Below are positions 51,680-61,343 of a stretch of 64,000 bases of DNA, in pieces. Each line of letters opens with the position of its first letter. The first letter of the stretch is position 1. The stretch spans positions 1 through 64,000 of the forward strand of contig NZ_JAJFZK010000010.1 in assembly GCF_020731355.1 (NCBI RefSeq), in the 5' to 3' direction. Source of the stretch: Bacillus sp. REN16 (GTDB taxonomy: Bacteria > Bacillota > Bacilli > Bacillales > Bacillaceae_L). The notes beneath the pieces were generated by a model that saw only the letters and a program-made list of their open reading frames with translations, was not told the origin of the DNA and did no database searches. Both the position numbers and the translations under genes were made by a program.

Positions 51680-52981
51680 ATGAGAATGGTCGATTTAATT
51701 GAAAAAAAGCGGGATGGAATGGAATTAACAGCCGAGGAAATTTCATTTGTTGTAGATGGGTACACAAAAGGTGATATTCCTGACTATCAAATGAGTGCCT
51801 TTACGATGGCGGTCTTTTTTAAGGGAATGACGAAACAGGAACAAGCTGATTTCACCATGGCAATGGTTCAGTCTGGTGACACGATTGACCTTTCAGGGAT
51901 CGAAGGAGTAAAAGTCGATAAACATAGTACGGGTGGTGTAGGTGATACAACCACTTTGGTGCTTGCCCCTTTAGTTGGATCAGTTGGAGTGCCGGTTGCA
52001 AAGATGTCAGGCCGGGGACTTGGCCATACCGGCGGAACGATTGATAAGCTCGAATCTGTTTCGGGCTTCCATGTTGAAATTACCAATGATGACTTTATTC
52101 GTCTAGTTAATCAAAATAAGGTTGCTGTCATTGGGCAAAGCGGAAATTTAACACCAGCAGATAAAAAGTTATATGCGTTAAGGGATGTCACAGCGACGGT
52201 AAATAGCATCCCATTAATTGCTAGTTCAATCATGAGTAAGAAAATTGCCGCAGGAGCGGATGCGATCGTTTTAGATGTAAAAACCGGCGCAGGTGCTTTT
52301 ATGAAGGATTTGAATGATGCAAAAGAGTTAGCCAAGACAATGGTTGACATTGGGAATAATGTGGGCAGAAACACGATGGCGATTATTTCGGATATGAGTC
52401 AGCCGCTTGGTTTTGCGATTGGAAATGCACTTGAAGTGAAAGAGGCAATTGATACATTAAAAGGGGAGGGGCCAGCTGATCTCCAGGAGCTTTGTCTTGT
52501 TTTGGGAAGCCAAATGGTCTTGCTTGCGAAGAAAGCTAATTCTCTCGAAGAAGCTAGAGCCTTACTTGAGGAGTCTGTCAAAACTGGAAAAGCATTAGAA
52601 ACCTTTAAAATCTTTTTACAGTCACAGGGTGGAGATGCTTCCATTGTTGATGCTCCTGAAAAGCTGCCACAAGCAAAATATCAATTTGAATTTGAAGCAG
52701 AATCAGATGGATATGTTTCTGAGATTATTGCTGATTCAATCGGTACAGCGGCGATGCTGCTTGGTGCGGGAAGAGCAACCAAGGAATCGTCGATTGATTT
52801 GGCGGTTGGGCTTGTTCTTCAGAAAAAAATTGGTGACAAGGTTTCTAAAGGAGAAAGTCTTGTGACCATTCATAGTAATTTTGAAGATATTGCTGAAATT
52901 AAAAAGAAGCTATCTGAAAGTATCGCGATTTCACCAAATCCAGTGCCGCCACCTACATTAATCATTGATAAAATATCATAA
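51680..52981 (+). CDS. pdp: Pyrimidine-nucleoside phosphorylase
   Basis: The protein has 433 residues. The signatures [39 protein letters not shown] and the K+/phosphate site region [20 protein letters not shown] identify the family. It cleaves uridine and thymidine. It is the last gene of the nucleoside operon, with a terminator directly after it. Confidence 0.94.
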   Translation: MRMVDLIEKKRDGMELTAEEISFVVDGYTKGDIPDYQMSAFTMAVFFKGMTKQEQADFTMAMVQSGDTIDLSGIEGVKVDKHSTGGVGDTTTLVLAPLVGSVGVPVAKMSGRGLGHTGGTIDKLESVSGFHVEITNDDFIRLVNQNKVAVIGQSGNLTPADKKLYALRDVTATVNSIPLIASSIMSKKIAAGADAIVLDVKTGAGAFMKDLNDAKELAKTMVDIGNNVGRNTMAIISDMSQPLGFAIGNALEVKEAIDTLKGEGPADLQELCLVLGSQMVLLAKKANSLEEARALLEESVKTGKALETFKIFLQSQGGDASIVDAPEKLPQAKYQFEFEAESDGYVSEIIADSIGTAAMLLGAGRATKESSIDLAVGLVLQKKIGDKVSKGESLVTIHSNFEDIAEIKKKLSESIAISPNPVPPPTLIIDKIS

Positions 52982-52986
52982 TTCAC

Positions 52987-53016
52987 AATCCGGGGATAAA
53001 AATCCCCGGATTTTTT
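52987..53016 (+). terminator. Rho-independent terminator of pdp
   Basis: The 10-bp stem AATCCGGGGA/TCCCCGGATT is followed by T. Confidence 0.9.
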
Positions 53017-53028
53017 ATTTGTTAATGT

Positions 53029-53147
53029 CTAGTTTTAGGCGCTATCGGCTCGAGGTCTAAGCCAATCGCTTCTGAAGGCAAAGGGCGCCTTCTGCCAGCG
53101 CTCGTCTTATGCTTGTCGCCTAGGGCTGCGCGCCAAAAACTTTTCTG
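53029..53147. repeat. Palindromic repeat element, copy 1
   Basis: About 120 bp, beginning TAGTTTTAGGCGCTATCGGC and ending with GCTTGTCGCC, TAGGGCTGCGCGCC and ACTTTTCTG. The two arms are complementary in their GC-rich parts, so the transcript would fold into a long hairpin. It is related to 54393-54514. Such elements recur between genes in Bacillus genomes. The sigma-F promoter of dacF begins right at its end. Confidence 0.75.
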
Positions 53148-53148
53148 T

Positions 53149-53177
53149 GTATATTTTTTCGTTTGTTGGAAAAAATG
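53149..53177 (+). promoter_or_regulatory. Sigma-F promoter of dacF
   Basis: GTATA (53149) and GGAAAAAATG (53168), 14 bases apart, match the sigma-F consensus (GywTA, GGnnAnAnTR). Forespore expression of dacF is known in B. subtilis. Confidence 0.8.
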
Positions 53178-53206
53178 GGAAAGTATAAAGAATGGAGGGT
53201 TTGGAG

Positions 53207-54370
53207 ATGAAACGTGTATTTATTAGTCTGTTAATTTCAACGATCACGATTTTTACGTTTACACCTTTCGCTTCTGCACAGGAATCAACTGTTGATTTAG
53301 CGAATAATGCAAAATCTGCAATATTAATTGAACGTGATACAGGAAAGATTCTTTACGAAAAAAATAGTGATGAAAAGCTTCCCCCAGCTAGTATGACAAA
53401 AATCATGACCATGCTGTTAATTATGGAAGCCCTTGATAAAGGCAGTATCACCTATTCTGAGAAAGTTAGAACAAGTGAACATGCTGCTTCAATGGGGGGA
53501 TCACAAATTTTCCTAGAACCTGGCGAAGAAATGACAGTAGAGGAAATGTTAAAAGGAATTGCCATCGGTTCAGGCAATGATGCATCTGTTGCCATGGCGG
53601 AAAAATTAGCAGGATCAGAAGAAGCCTTTGTTGAAATGATGAATGAGAAGGTTAAGAAATTAGGCCTTAAGAATACTCACTTTCAAAATCCAACTGGCCT
53701 TCCTGCGGAAAATCATTATAGTTCTGCCCATGACATGGCTATTATGTCTAAGGAATTACTGAAATATGAAGATATCACGAAATTCACTGGTAAATATGAG
53801 GATTATTTACGTCAAGATTCTGATAATAAATTTTGGCTAGTCAATACAAATCGCCTTGTCAGATTTTATCAGGGTGTGGATGGATTAAAAACAGGTTTTA
53901 CAACAGAGGCAAAATATTGTTTAACGGCCACTGCTGAAAAAGAGGATATGCGTTTAATTTCTGTTATTTTTGGAGCCCCTACACCTAAGGATCGTAATGC
54001 GCAAGTAACTAAAATGCTTGATTACGGCTTCAGTCAGTATAAGACACACCCTTTATATGATCGTAATCAGGAAGTTGCTGATGCAAAGATTAGTAAGGGC
54101 AGTGAAAAGAAAATCAAGCTTGTGACATCTGAACCTATATCACTATTAACGAGAAAAGGTGAAAAAGTCGATGATGTACAAAAAGAAGTAATCGTGGCAA
54201 AAAACCTGAGCGCACCAATAAAAAAAGGTGACGAAATCGGAAAGCTAGTTATTAAGAAGGATGGAAAGATTTTAAGTGAAAGCCCGCTAGTTGCAGAAAA
54301 AGATATTGATGCTGCAAGCTGGTGGAAATTATTTAAACGTACAATGGGTACTTTTAATAAAACACCTTAA
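53207..54370 (+). CDS. dacF: D-alanyl-D-alanine carboxypeptidase DacF
   Basis: The protein has 387 residues from the second in-frame ATG (53207). The signal peptide ends FASAQ. Penicillin-binding motifs are present: SxxK in PASMTKIMTM, SGN in AIGSGNDASV and KTG in VDGLKTGFTTEA, with a beta-rich C-terminal domain. It trims peptide side chains of spore peptidoglycan. Its position before spoIIAA and the sigma-F promoter name it DacF rather than DacA or DacB. Confidence 0.93.
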   Translation: MKRVFISLLISTITIFTFTPFASAQESTVDLANNAKSAILIERDTGKILYEKNSDEKLPPASMTKIMTMLLIMEALDKGSITYSEKVRTSEHAASMGGSQIFLEPGEEMTVEEMLKGIAIGSGNDASVAMAEKLAGSEEAFVEMMNEKVKKLGLKNTHFQNPTGLPAENHYSSAHDMAIMSKELLKYEDITKFTGKYEDYLRQDSDNKFWLVNTNRLVRFYQGVDGLKTGFTTEAKYCLTATAEKEDMRLISVIFGAPTPKDRNAQVTKMLDYGFSQYKTHPLYDRNQEVADAKISKGSEKKIKLVTSEPISLLTRKGEKVDDVQKEVIVAKNLSAPIKKGDEIGKLVIKKDGKILSESPLVAEKDIDAASWWKLFKRTMGTFNKTP

Positions 54371-54392
54371 TTCTTTTATGTAGTTTTTGTTG

Positions 54393-54514
54393 TCTAGTTC
54401 CAGCGCCTAGCCCCTCGAGGTCACAATCCAATCTGTCAAGAAGGTCAAAGTACAACCTTCTAGCCAGCTTGTCTTGTGCTTGTCGGGGCTGATCAAGGCG
54501 CTTGCACTTTTCTG
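54393..54514. repeat. Palindromic repeat element, copy 2
   Basis: It begins TCTAGTTCCAGCGCCTAGCC and ends with CTTGTCGGGGCTGATC, AAGGCGCTTG and CACTTTTCTG. AGCGCCT...AGCCCC at the left pairs with GGGGCT...AGGCGCT at the right. It shares its ends and middle (CTCGAGGTC, GAAGG...CCTTCT) with copy 1, so dacF is framed by two members of one family. Confidence 0.8.
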
Positions 54515-54551
54515 TTTTTTTTGCCGAATCAACACTAGTTTTGTCATCTAG

Positions 54552-54579
54552 AAGGATTCTTTCAAGTAAATAGCGAAAA
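54552..54579 (+). promoter_or_regulatory. Possible sigma-H promoter of spoIIA
   Basis: AAGGATT (54552) followed at 14 bases by GCGAAAA (54573) fits the sigma-H pattern (AGGAWWT, RnnGAAT) in part. The B. subtilis spoIIA operon is sigma-H driven. Confidence 0.5.
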
Positions 54580-54613
54580 GACTCTCTATACGATTTTAAG
54601 GAGGCATTGTAAA

Positions 54614-54964
54614 GTGAGTCTTGGAATAGAACTTGAAGTAAAAAACAATGTGTTATGCATTCGGCTTACGGGTGAGTTAGATCATCATACTGCTGAAGAA
54701 TTGCGATTAAAGGTAACAGATACGATTGAGAGCAATCAAATTAATCACATCCTATTAAATCTTGAAAAGCTTACATTTATGGATAGCTCAGGATTAGGTG
54801 TTATTTTAGGAAGATACAAGCAAATCAAAAATCTGGGCGGAGAAATGGTGGTTTGTTCCATTTCTACTCAGGTAGAACGATTATTTGAGATGTCTGGGCT
54901 TTTCAAAATCATTCGATTAGAGCGTGATGAGTCTTTTGCGCTGCAATCATTGGGGGTGGCATAA
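54614..54964 (+). CDS. spoIIAA: Anti-anti-sigma factor SpoIIAA
   Basis: The protein has 116 residues, with a GTG start after AAGGAGG. It has a STAS domain with the phosphorylation serine in [17 protein letters not shown]. Unphosphorylated SpoIIAA releases sigma-F from SpoIIAB in the forespore. The stop and the next start share one base. Confidence 0.95.
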   Translation: MSLGIELEVKNNVLCIRLTGELDHHTAEELRLKVTDTIESNQINHILLNLEKLTFMDSSGLGVILGRYKQIKNLGGEMVVCSISTQVERLFEMSGLFKIIRLERDESFALQSLGVA

Positions 54965-55404
54965 TGAAAAACGAAATGCACCTTCAATTTTCAGCACTAA
55001 GCCAAAATGAATCATTTGCTCGTGTCGCTGTTGCATCATTTATTACACAATTAGATCCAACCTTAGACGAACTAACTGAGATTAAGACAGTTGTGTCTGA
55101 GGCTGTAACAAACTCAATTATTCATGGATATGAAAGTGATCCAAATGGGATTGTTTATATTTCTTGCAAAATTGAAGACAGTACTGTGTATATCACCATA
55201 AGAGATGAAGGAATTGGAATTAACGATCTTGAGGAAGCAAGGCAGCCATTATTTACAACAAAGCCAGAGCTTGAGCGTTCTGGTATGGGCTTTACAATCA
55301 TGGAAAATTTCATGGATGAGTTTGAAGTGGAAACAGGTTCAGCTAATGGTACAACATTACGGTTAACAAAGCATTTATCAAAGAGTAAAGCGTTATGCAA
55401 TTAA
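54964..55404 (+). CDS. spoIIAB: Anti-sigma-F factor and kinase SpoIIAB
   Basis: The protein has 146 residues. It is a GHKL ATPase: N box [12 protein letters not shown]1 box IRDEGIGI, G2 box [10 protein letters not shown]. It binds sigma-F and phosphorylates SpoIIAA. It is coupled to spoIIAA by the TAATG overlap. Confidence 0.95.
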   Translation: MKNEMHLQFSALSQNESFARVAVASFITQLDPTLDELTEIKTVVSEAVTNSIIHGYESDPNGIVYISCKIEDSTVYITIRDEGIGINDLEEARQPLFTTKPELERSGMGFTIMENFMDEFEVETGSANGTTLRLTKHLSKSKALCN

Positions 55405-55416
55405 GGAGACTTGCCA

Positions 55417-56175
55417 ATGGATGTGGAGGTCAAGAACACCAAAAGTGAAACGTATTTAAAGGACAGTGAGGTTAAGAATTTAATCAAACTCAGCCAAGAA
55501 GGACGACAGGAAGCACGAGATCTGATCGTCCAGAAGAATATGAGGTTAGTTTGGTCTGTTGTACAACGATTTTTAAATCGAGGCTATGAACCAGATGATT
55601 TGTTTCAAATAGGCTGCATTGGATTATTGAAGTCTGTCGATAAATTTGATTTATCTTATGATGTTAAATTTTCAACCTATGCTGTACCCATGATTATCGG
55701 TGAAATACAACGTTTTATTCGAGATGATGGGACAGTTAAGGTGAGTCGTTCATTAAAGGAAACCGGAAATAAAATCCGAAAAGCGAAGGACGAGCTGTCA
55801 AAACAGTTTGGCAGGGTTCCAACAATTGTTGAAATTGCGGAGTACTTGGAAATTACCCCTGAGGATGTCGTTTTAGCTCAAGAGGCAAGTCGTGCGCCTT
55901 CTTCCATTCATGAAACGGTATATGAAAATGATGGTGACCCAATTACATTACTTGATCAAATTGCGGATAATAATGAGACGAAATGGTTTGATAAAATTGC
56001 TTTAAAGGAAGCCATTCGCGAGCTGGACGAACGTGAGCGATTAATCGTTTATCTGCGGTATTATAAAGATCAAACCCAATCTGAAGTTGCGACAAGGCTT
56101 GGTATATCTCAAGTACAAGTGTCAAGGCTAGAGAAAAAAATATTACAACAAATGAAAGACCGAATGGACGTATAA
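55417..56175 (+). CDS. sigF: RNA polymerase sigma-F factor (SpoIIAC)
   Basis: The protein has 252 residues from ATG 55417, behind AAGGAG. It contains sigma-70 regions 2 (DDLFQIGCIGLLKSVDKFDL), 3 and 4 (SEVATRLGISQVQVSRLEK). It is the first forespore sigma factor and should read the dacF promoter in this window. A terminator overlaps its end. Confidence 0.95.
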   Translation: MDVEVKNTKSETYLKDSEVKNLIKLSQEGRQEARDLIVQKNMRLVWSVVQRFLNRGYEPDDLFQIGCIGLLKSVDKFDLSYDVKFSTYAVPMIIGEIQRFIRDDGTVKVSRSLKETGNKIRKAKDELSKQFGRVPTIVEIAEYLEITPEDVVLAQEASRAPSSIHETVYENDGDPITLLDQIADNNETKWFDKIALKEAIRELDERERLIVYLRYYKDQTQSEVATRLGISQVQVSRLEKKILQQMKDRMDV

Positions 56176-56192
56176 TCCATTCGGTTTTTTTT
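56160..56192 (+). terminator. Rho-independent terminator of the spoIIA operon
   Basis: The stem CCGAATGGA/TCCATTCGG, which begins inside the last sigF codons, is followed by eight T. Confidence 0.9.
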
Positions 56193-56227
56193 GCGTCGTG
56201 GTAATTATTGGAGTTTGCGGTCCAATC

Positions 56228-56256
56228 GCATTAGATAGATTAGATTTAACATACTA
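56228..56256 (+). promoter_or_regulatory. Sigma-G promoter of the spoVA operon
   Basis: GCATT (56228) and CATACTA (56250), 17 bases apart, fit the sigma-G consensus (GnATR, CATnnTA), with one mismatch in the -35. Confidence 0.6.
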
Positions 56257-56293
56257 CATATATAAGGAAAACAATGTGTAGGGTGTGAAAGTG

Positions 56294-56914
56294 ATGGAAA
56301 AATCAATTTATGTTCGAATGCGCCATCGCGTACTGGTACAACCCAATGCAACTGTAAAAATTGGAGAAATCGTACAAATTAGTGCTGAGGAAAACGTTGC
56401 ACAGGATATTAAAAAGATCATTATTCATCAAGTTAGCAAGAAGGATAAAAATATTATCATCATTGATGTAATGAAGGTCATTGAACAAATCAGGAGGCGA
56501 TTTCCTCATGTGGATATTCAAACGGTAGGTCCCGCTCAAACCATTATTGAGGTAGAGATTAAGAAAAAACGGTTTGCACCTGCACTTTTTGTAGCGGTTT
56601 GGCTTTTATTATTTATAGGAGCGGCCCTTACGATGATGAATTTCCATGAAGATGTATCCATGAGAGAAGTTCATCTTCGCATTTATACGATGATAACAGG
56701 TGACGTGGTCCCTAAACCATTGCTCTTTCAAATTCCATATTCACTAGGTTTAGGGATAGGGATGATTTTATTTTTCAATCATTTCTTTAGAAAACGTCTG
56801 AATGAAGAACCCAGTCCACTTGAAGTTGAAATGTTTAATTACCAACAGGATTTAGATAATTACTTAATTATCACTGAAAACAAAGAAAGCATGAAGCACG
56901 TCGATGACAATTAA
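56294..56914 (+). CDS. spoVAA: Stage V sporulation protein AA
   Basis: The protein has 206 residues from ATG 56294, eight bases after AGGGTG. The N-terminal soluble domain (IYVRMRHRVLVQPNATVKIG) is followed by two membrane segments. It is the first gene of the spoVA operon, whose products move dipicolinic acid into the forespore and out at germination. It overlaps spoVAB by 11 bases. Confidence 0.92.
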   Translation: MEKSIYVRMRHRVLVQPNATVKIGEIVQISAEENVAQDIKKIIIHQVSKKDKNIIIIDVMKVIEQIRRRFPHVDIQTVGPAQTIIEVEIKKKRFAPALFVAVWLLLFIGAALTMMNFHEDVSMREVHLRIYTMITGDVVPKPLLFQIPYSLGLGIGMILFFNHFFRKRLNEEPSPLEVEMFNYQQDLDNYLIITENKESMKHVDDN

Positions 56915-57323
56915 AGTCCTTCTGATTATTTTTATTGGATTGGGAAGTGGACTTGCAGTTGGTGGCGGTTTTGTAGCATTTTTAGCCGTTTTAGGGATCA
57001 TCCCTCGGCTTACACAATTAACGAAAACGATGAAATATATTCGCTTTTATGAGTGGGGGGTTGTCCTTGGTGCCGTATTTGGCGGCTGGTTTACTCTAAA
57101 TGATCAAATCTTTCACTTATGGAAAATTTTAGTGCTGCCTGTTGGATTGGCAAGTGGAATATTCGTTGGAATGCTGGCAGCTGCTCTCACAGAGGTACTG
57201 AATGTGTTTCCGATATTAGCAAAACGAATTGGAATCGAAAGTAAAATTGTTATTTTGGTGATGGCAATTGTTTTCGGAAAAATAGCAGGGTCTTTATTTC
57301 AATGGATGTACTATGTGAAATAA
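56904..57323 (+). CDS. spoVAB: Stage V sporulation protein AB
   Basis: The protein has 139 residues and four hydrophobic segments (GLGSGLAVGGGFVAFLAVLG at the start). It is a small membrane subunit of the SpoVA apparatus; its position and length match the family. Confidence 0.92.
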   Translation: MTIKVLLIIFIGLGSGLAVGGGFVAFLAVLGIIPRLTQLTKTMKYIRFYEWGVVLGAVFGGWFTLNDQIFHLWKILVLPVGLASGIFVGMLAAALTEVLNVFPILAKRIGIESKIVILVMAIVFGKIAGSLFQWMYYVK

Positions 57324-57343
57324 TCATTTTAGGCAGGTAGGGA

Positions 57344-57817
57344 GTGAACAAGAAAGTGGCTACAAAGAAAAAGATTAAAGATGATTATAAGAACAGCGTC
57401 AAAAAGTACCAGCCGAAGCCTAAGTATTTTTTTAATTGTATAAAGGCATTTCTGGTTGGAGGTGCTATTTGTTGTTTTGGGCAAGGTATACAGAATTTCT
57501 ATATGACCGTATTTAATTTCTCGGAAAAAGATGTGGGTAATCCAACCGTTGCAACGCTTATTTTAATAGCGGCCTTGTTAACGGGCTTTGGTATTTATGA
57601 CAAACTGGGACAATTTGCCGGTGCGGGGTCTGCGGTACCTGTAACCGGATTTGCAAACTCAATGACGAGTGCAGCAATGGAATATAAAAGCGAGGGTATC
57701 GTATTGGGAATTGCTACGAATATGTTTAAGCTCGCAGGCAGTGTTATTGTTTTTGGAGCAGTTGCTGCGTATATAGTCGGGATTATACGTTATTTCTTTA
57801 ATCTCACAATTTCTTGA
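57344..57817 (+). CDS. spoVAC: Stage V sporulation protein AC
   Basis: The protein has 157 residues, with a GTG start. A basic N-terminus (KYQPKPKYFFNCIKAFLVGG) is followed by three to four membrane helices with FAGAGSAVPVTGFANSMTSA. SpoVAC behaves as a mechanosensitive channel in B. subtilis. The SpoVAE protein encoded at 58861 is a paralogue. Confidence 0.93.
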   Translation: MNKKVATKKKIKDDYKNSVKKYQPKPKYFFNCIKAFLVGGAICCFGQGIQNFYMTVFNFSEKDVGNPTVATLILIAALLTGFGIYDKLGQFAGAGSAVPVTGFANSMTSAAMEYKSEGIVLGIATNMFKLAGSVIVFGAVAAYIVGIIRYFFNLTIS

Positions 57818-57840
57818 TTGATTGCAAGGAGTGGACGTAC

Positions 57841-58857
57841 ATGAGGTTAGTTGGAAAACAAACATGGGTTTTTGAAAACCAAATTTTTTTAAATTCAACA
57901 GGGACAGCGGTCGGACCAAAAGAGAGTTTAGGTCCTTTAGGTTCTAGCTTTGATATAAAGTATGATGATCTGCATTGTGGAGAGGATTCCTGGGAATCCG
58001 CAGAAAGAAGGCTTATGGTAGATTCCATTGACTCATGTCTTCAAAAAGTGAATTTGACAAATGATGATATTGATTTCTTTCTTGCCGGTGATTTATTAAA
58101 TCAAAATGTAACGACAAATTATGCGGCTAGACATCATCAAATTCCACTTATCTGTATGTTCGGTGCTTGTTCAACTTCAATGGAATCACTTGCGGTTGGC
58201 TCTGCGCTTGTAGATGGCGGTTTTGCCAACAGAATCCTAGCATCGACGAGCAGCCATAATGCAACGGCTGAACGACAATTCCGATATCCAACCGAATATG
58301 GCGGCCAAAAGCCAGATTCAGCAACCTTTACGGCGACTGGTGGAGGGACCGCTTTAGTAAGCAAAGAGAAAGGACCAATTCGGATTACTTCAGCAACGAT
58401 TGGAAAAGTGGTTGACTTGGGAATGACCAATCCGTTCGATCTAGGTTCCGCAATGGCTCCAGCAGCCGCGGACACGATTACCCGGCATTTTCAGGATTTA
58501 AATATCAATCAAGATGAATATGATTTGATTGCGACCGGCGATCTCTCAGGCGTTGGCAGTCCAATTCTAAAGGAAATGGTCAAAGAGGAAGGCTATGATT
58601 TAGGCAACAAGCATAATGACTGTGGGCTAATGCTTTATCACTCTGATCAAGAAGTATTTGCTGGTGGAAGCGGATGTGCTTGTTCTGCGATTGTTACGTA
58701 TGGTCATATTGTAAAAGAACTCATAAGTGGTAATTTAAACAAAGTTTTTATTGTTGCGACAGGTGCACTTCTGAGTCCAACAATGATTCAGCAAAAGGAA
58801 ACCATACCTACAATCGCACATGGTGTGGTGTTGGAAAGAGTTCAAGGTGGTGTATAA
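57841..58857 (+). CDS. spoVAD: Stage V sporulation protein AD
   Basis: The protein has 338 residues from the ATG after AAGGAG. It has a thiolase-like fold with GACSTSMESLAVGSALVDGG and GGSGCACSAIVTYGHI. SpoVAD lies on the outer face of the spore inner membrane and binds dipicolinic acid directly. Confidence 0.93.
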   Translation: MRLVGKQTWVFENQIFLNSTGTAVGPKESLGPLGSSFDIKYDDLHCGEDSWESAERRLMVDSIDSCLQKVNLTNDDIDFFLAGDLLNQNVTTNYAARHHQIPLICMFGACSTSMESLAVGSALVDGGFANRILASTSSHNATAERQFRYPTEYGGQKPDSATFTATGGGTALVSKEKGPIRITSATIGKVVDLGMTNPFDLGSAMAPAAADTITRHFQDLNINQDEYDLIATGDLSGVGSPILKEMVKEEGYDLGNKHNDCGLMLYHSDQEVFAGGSGCACSAIVTYGHIVKELISGNLNKVFIVATGALLSPTMIQQKETIPTIAHGVVLERVQGGV

Positions 58858-58860
58858 GAA

Positions 58861-59211
58861 ATGGAATATGTATATGCATTTTTAGTCGGCGGAGCGATAT
58901 GTGTGATTGGACAACTCTTACTTGACTTTGCAAAATTAACACCTGCTCATGTGATGAGTGTTTTCGTTGTAGCAGGAACAATTTTGGATGGATTTAATTT
59001 ATACGATAAATTAATTGAATTTGCCGGTGCTGGGGCAACTGTCCCGATTACAAGCTTTGGTCATTCACTTTTACATGGTGCGATGCAAAGTGCAGAGGAG
59101 CATGGATTTATTGGGATCGCGATGGGAATATTTGAATTAACCTCTGCAGGCATATCCTCGGCTATATTGTTCTCTTTCTTAGTTGCACTGATCTTCAGAG
59201 CGAAAGGATAG
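58861..59211 (+). CDS. spoVAEB: Stage V sporulation protein AE (SpoVAEb)
   Basis: The protein has 116 residues. Its membrane helices and the segment [20 protein letters not shown] show common origin with SpoVAC. It starts three bases after spoVAD. Confidence 0.92.
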   Translation: MEYVYAFLVGGAICVIGQLLLDFAKLTPAHVMSVFVVAGTILDGFNLYDKLIEFAGAGATVPITSFGHSLLHGAMQSAEEHGFIGIAMGIFELTSAGISSAILFSFLVALIFRAKG

Positions 59212-59216
59212 GGTAT

Positions 59217-59807
59217 ATGGATGAAACTAGAAGAAAAGTAATTCTGGTAACGGATGGCGATGAATATGCGCAAAAGACATTAGAATATATTGCAAAAGAG
59301 GTTGGGGGACGATGTATCTCTAGATCACAAGGAAATCCTACAATCTTAACAGGTAAAGAAATGGTGAAATATATACTGGATACCCCACATGACCCGGTAT
59401 TTGTGATGTTTGATGATAGTGGATTTTTGGGGGAAGGCGCTGGTGAACGTGCATTAAAATATGTCGCTAAACACCCTAAAATTGAAGTGTTAGGTGTTAT
59501 TGCAGTTGCTTCTAAAACCCATCAAACAGAATGGACAAAGGTCGACATCAATATTGATCGCGATGGCAATTTGACGCCATACGGCGTAGACAAAAGCGGG
59601 ATTACAGAGTATGACATTGGCCGAATTAACGGGGATACAGTCTATAGTTTAGACGAACTGGATATTCCGATAATCGTGGGTATTGGAGATATTGGAAAAA
59701 TGGCACGTAAAGATGATATTAAAATAGGTGCCCCTATTACAAGAAAAGCTGTGGATCTAATACTCGAAAGGAGTGGTTATGATCGGAAAGGAAAAGAATA
59801 CAAATAA
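59217..59807 (+). CDS. spoVAEA: Stage V sporulation protein AE (SpoVAEa)
   Basis: The protein has 196 residues and is soluble. [38 protein letters not shown] and [15 protein letters not shown] mark the SpoVAEa family. It overlaps spoVAF by 29 bases. Confidence 0.92.
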   Translation: MDETRRKVILVTDGDEYAQKTLEYIAKEVGGRCISRSQGNPTILTGKEMVKYILDTPHDPVFVMFDDSGFLGEGAGERALKYVAKHPKIEVLGVIAVASKTHQTEWTKVDINIDRDGNLTPYGVDKSGITEYDIGRINGDTVYSLDELDIPIIVGIGDIGKMARKDDIKIGAPITRKAVDLILERSGYDRKGKEYK

Positions 59808-61257
59808 TACCCCAATTTCTCCTGATATCGTCACAAATGATAAATATTTCGAATCACGTATTGGTTTGGGAACGACAAATTTTGATATCGGTGTTAGAAA
59901 GATCAAAATTTTAAATAAGGAAGTTCATCTTTATTTTTTAAATGGACTATGTGATACGGCATTCATCATTGAAATTTTAGAAGAATTAGTCAGTATTAAT
60001 GATAATGAAAAGAATTCTTCTGAGGTTTATAATATCATTGAGAATCGTCTAGTCCATCAGCAAGTAAGTACGATCAAGAATTTAGATGAAGCCGTAGATA
60101 ATATTCTTTCCGGCCTAGTCCTCTTCTTAGTGGAAGGGGAAGATTCCGGATTAGCTGTTGACGTACGAAGTTATCCAGGAAGAACGCCGCAAGAGCCTGA
60201 TACTGAAAAAGTAATTCGGGGTGCTCGTGATGGTTATGTGGAAAACATAATCGTGAATTGTGCATTGACGAGAAGACGGATCCGTGATGAAAGGCTCCGG
60301 AATGAGATTATGCAAGTTGGTGAGAGATCAAAAACAGATATTTGTGTCTCTTATATCCAGGATATAGCCAACCCAGATTTAGTGAAGCTAATCAAGAGTG
60401 AGCTTAGTAAGATTGATGTAGATGGTCTAACAATGGCTGATAAAACAATTGAGGAATTCTTGGTCCATCAAGGGTATAACCCATATCCATTGGTTAGATA
60501 CACTGAGAGACCAGATGTTGCTGCAACCCATTTACTTGAAGGTCATGTCATAATAATTGTTGATACATCACCAAGTGTCATTATCACTCCAACCACGATG
60601 TTTCATCATGTGCAGCATGCTGAAGAATATCGTCAAGCTCCAGCAGTTGGTACATTGCTGAGATGGATAAGGTTTATAGGTATTCTCGCCTCCATCTTTC
60701 TTTTACCGCTCTGGTTTTTATTAGTGTTAGAACCAGATATGATCCCAAAGACAATTGATTATATAGGTCCAAATGAAAAGTCAAATATCCCAATTGTCGT
60801 TCAAATCTTTATCGCAGATATGGGTATTGAATTTTTAAGGATGGCGGCCATACATACGCCAACTCCGTTATCAACGGCGATGGGGTTAATCGCGGCAGCA
60901 CTAATTGGTCAAATTGCCATTGATGTTGGATTGTTTGGACCAGAGGTCATCCTTTATGTGGCGATTGCGGCGGTTGGCACATTTGCAACGCCAAGCTATG
61001 AATTAAGTGCTGCAAATAAGATAGCAAGATTATTTCTATTAGTTATCGTCGCTATTTTTAAGGTCCCAGGATTTATTATTGGTTGCACGATCTATTTCTT
61101 GTTCTTAGCAAATATACGATCACTTAACACTCCATATTTATGGCCGTTTTTACCATTTAACGGAAAAGCGCTGCTGCAAATAGTGATTCGTTCTTCTGTA
61201 CCTGGTGCAAAGATAAGACCAAGTATTGTACACCCTCAAAAACCTTTCAAACAATAG
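59779..61257 (+). CDS. spoVAF: Stage V sporulation protein AF
   Basis: The protein has 492 residues from ATG 59779, behind AAAGGAG. It is of the GerA-A type: a soluble N-terminal half (with [20 protein letters not shown] and [20 protein letters not shown]) and a membrane half with four to five helices ([20 protein letters not shown]). It works together with germinant receptors and the SpoVA channel. Confidence 0.93.
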   Translation: MIGKEKNTNNTPISPDIVTNDKYFESRIGLGTTNFDIGVRKIKILNKEVHLYFLNGLCDTAFIIEILEELVSINDNEKNSSEVYNIIENRLVHQQVSTIKNLDEAVDNILSGLVLFLVEGEDSGLAVDVRSYPGRTPQEPDTEKVIRGARDGYVENIIVNCALTRRRIRDERLRNEIMQVGERSKTDICVSYIQDIANPDLVKLIKSELSKIDVDGLTMADKTIEEFLVHQGYNPYPLVRYTERPDVAATHLLEGHVIIIVDTSPSVIITPTTMFHHVQHAEEYRQAPAVGTLLRWIRFIGILASIFLLPLWFLLVLEPDMIPKTIDYIGPNEKSNIPIVVQIFIADMGIEFLRMAAIHTPTPLSTAMGLIAAALIGQIAIDVGLFGPEVILYVAIAAVGTFATPSYELSAANKIARLFLLVIVAIFKVPGFIIGCTIYFLFLANIRSLNTPYLWPFLPFNGKALLQIVIRSSVPGAKIRPSIVHPQKPFKQ

Positions 61258-61343
61258 TTGCACCATATAATACGTTGTGTTAATCTATTTTTCATATAGC
61301 ACAGCGTTAAAGTAGGTACTCTTGGAAGGAAGAGGGGAATTCA

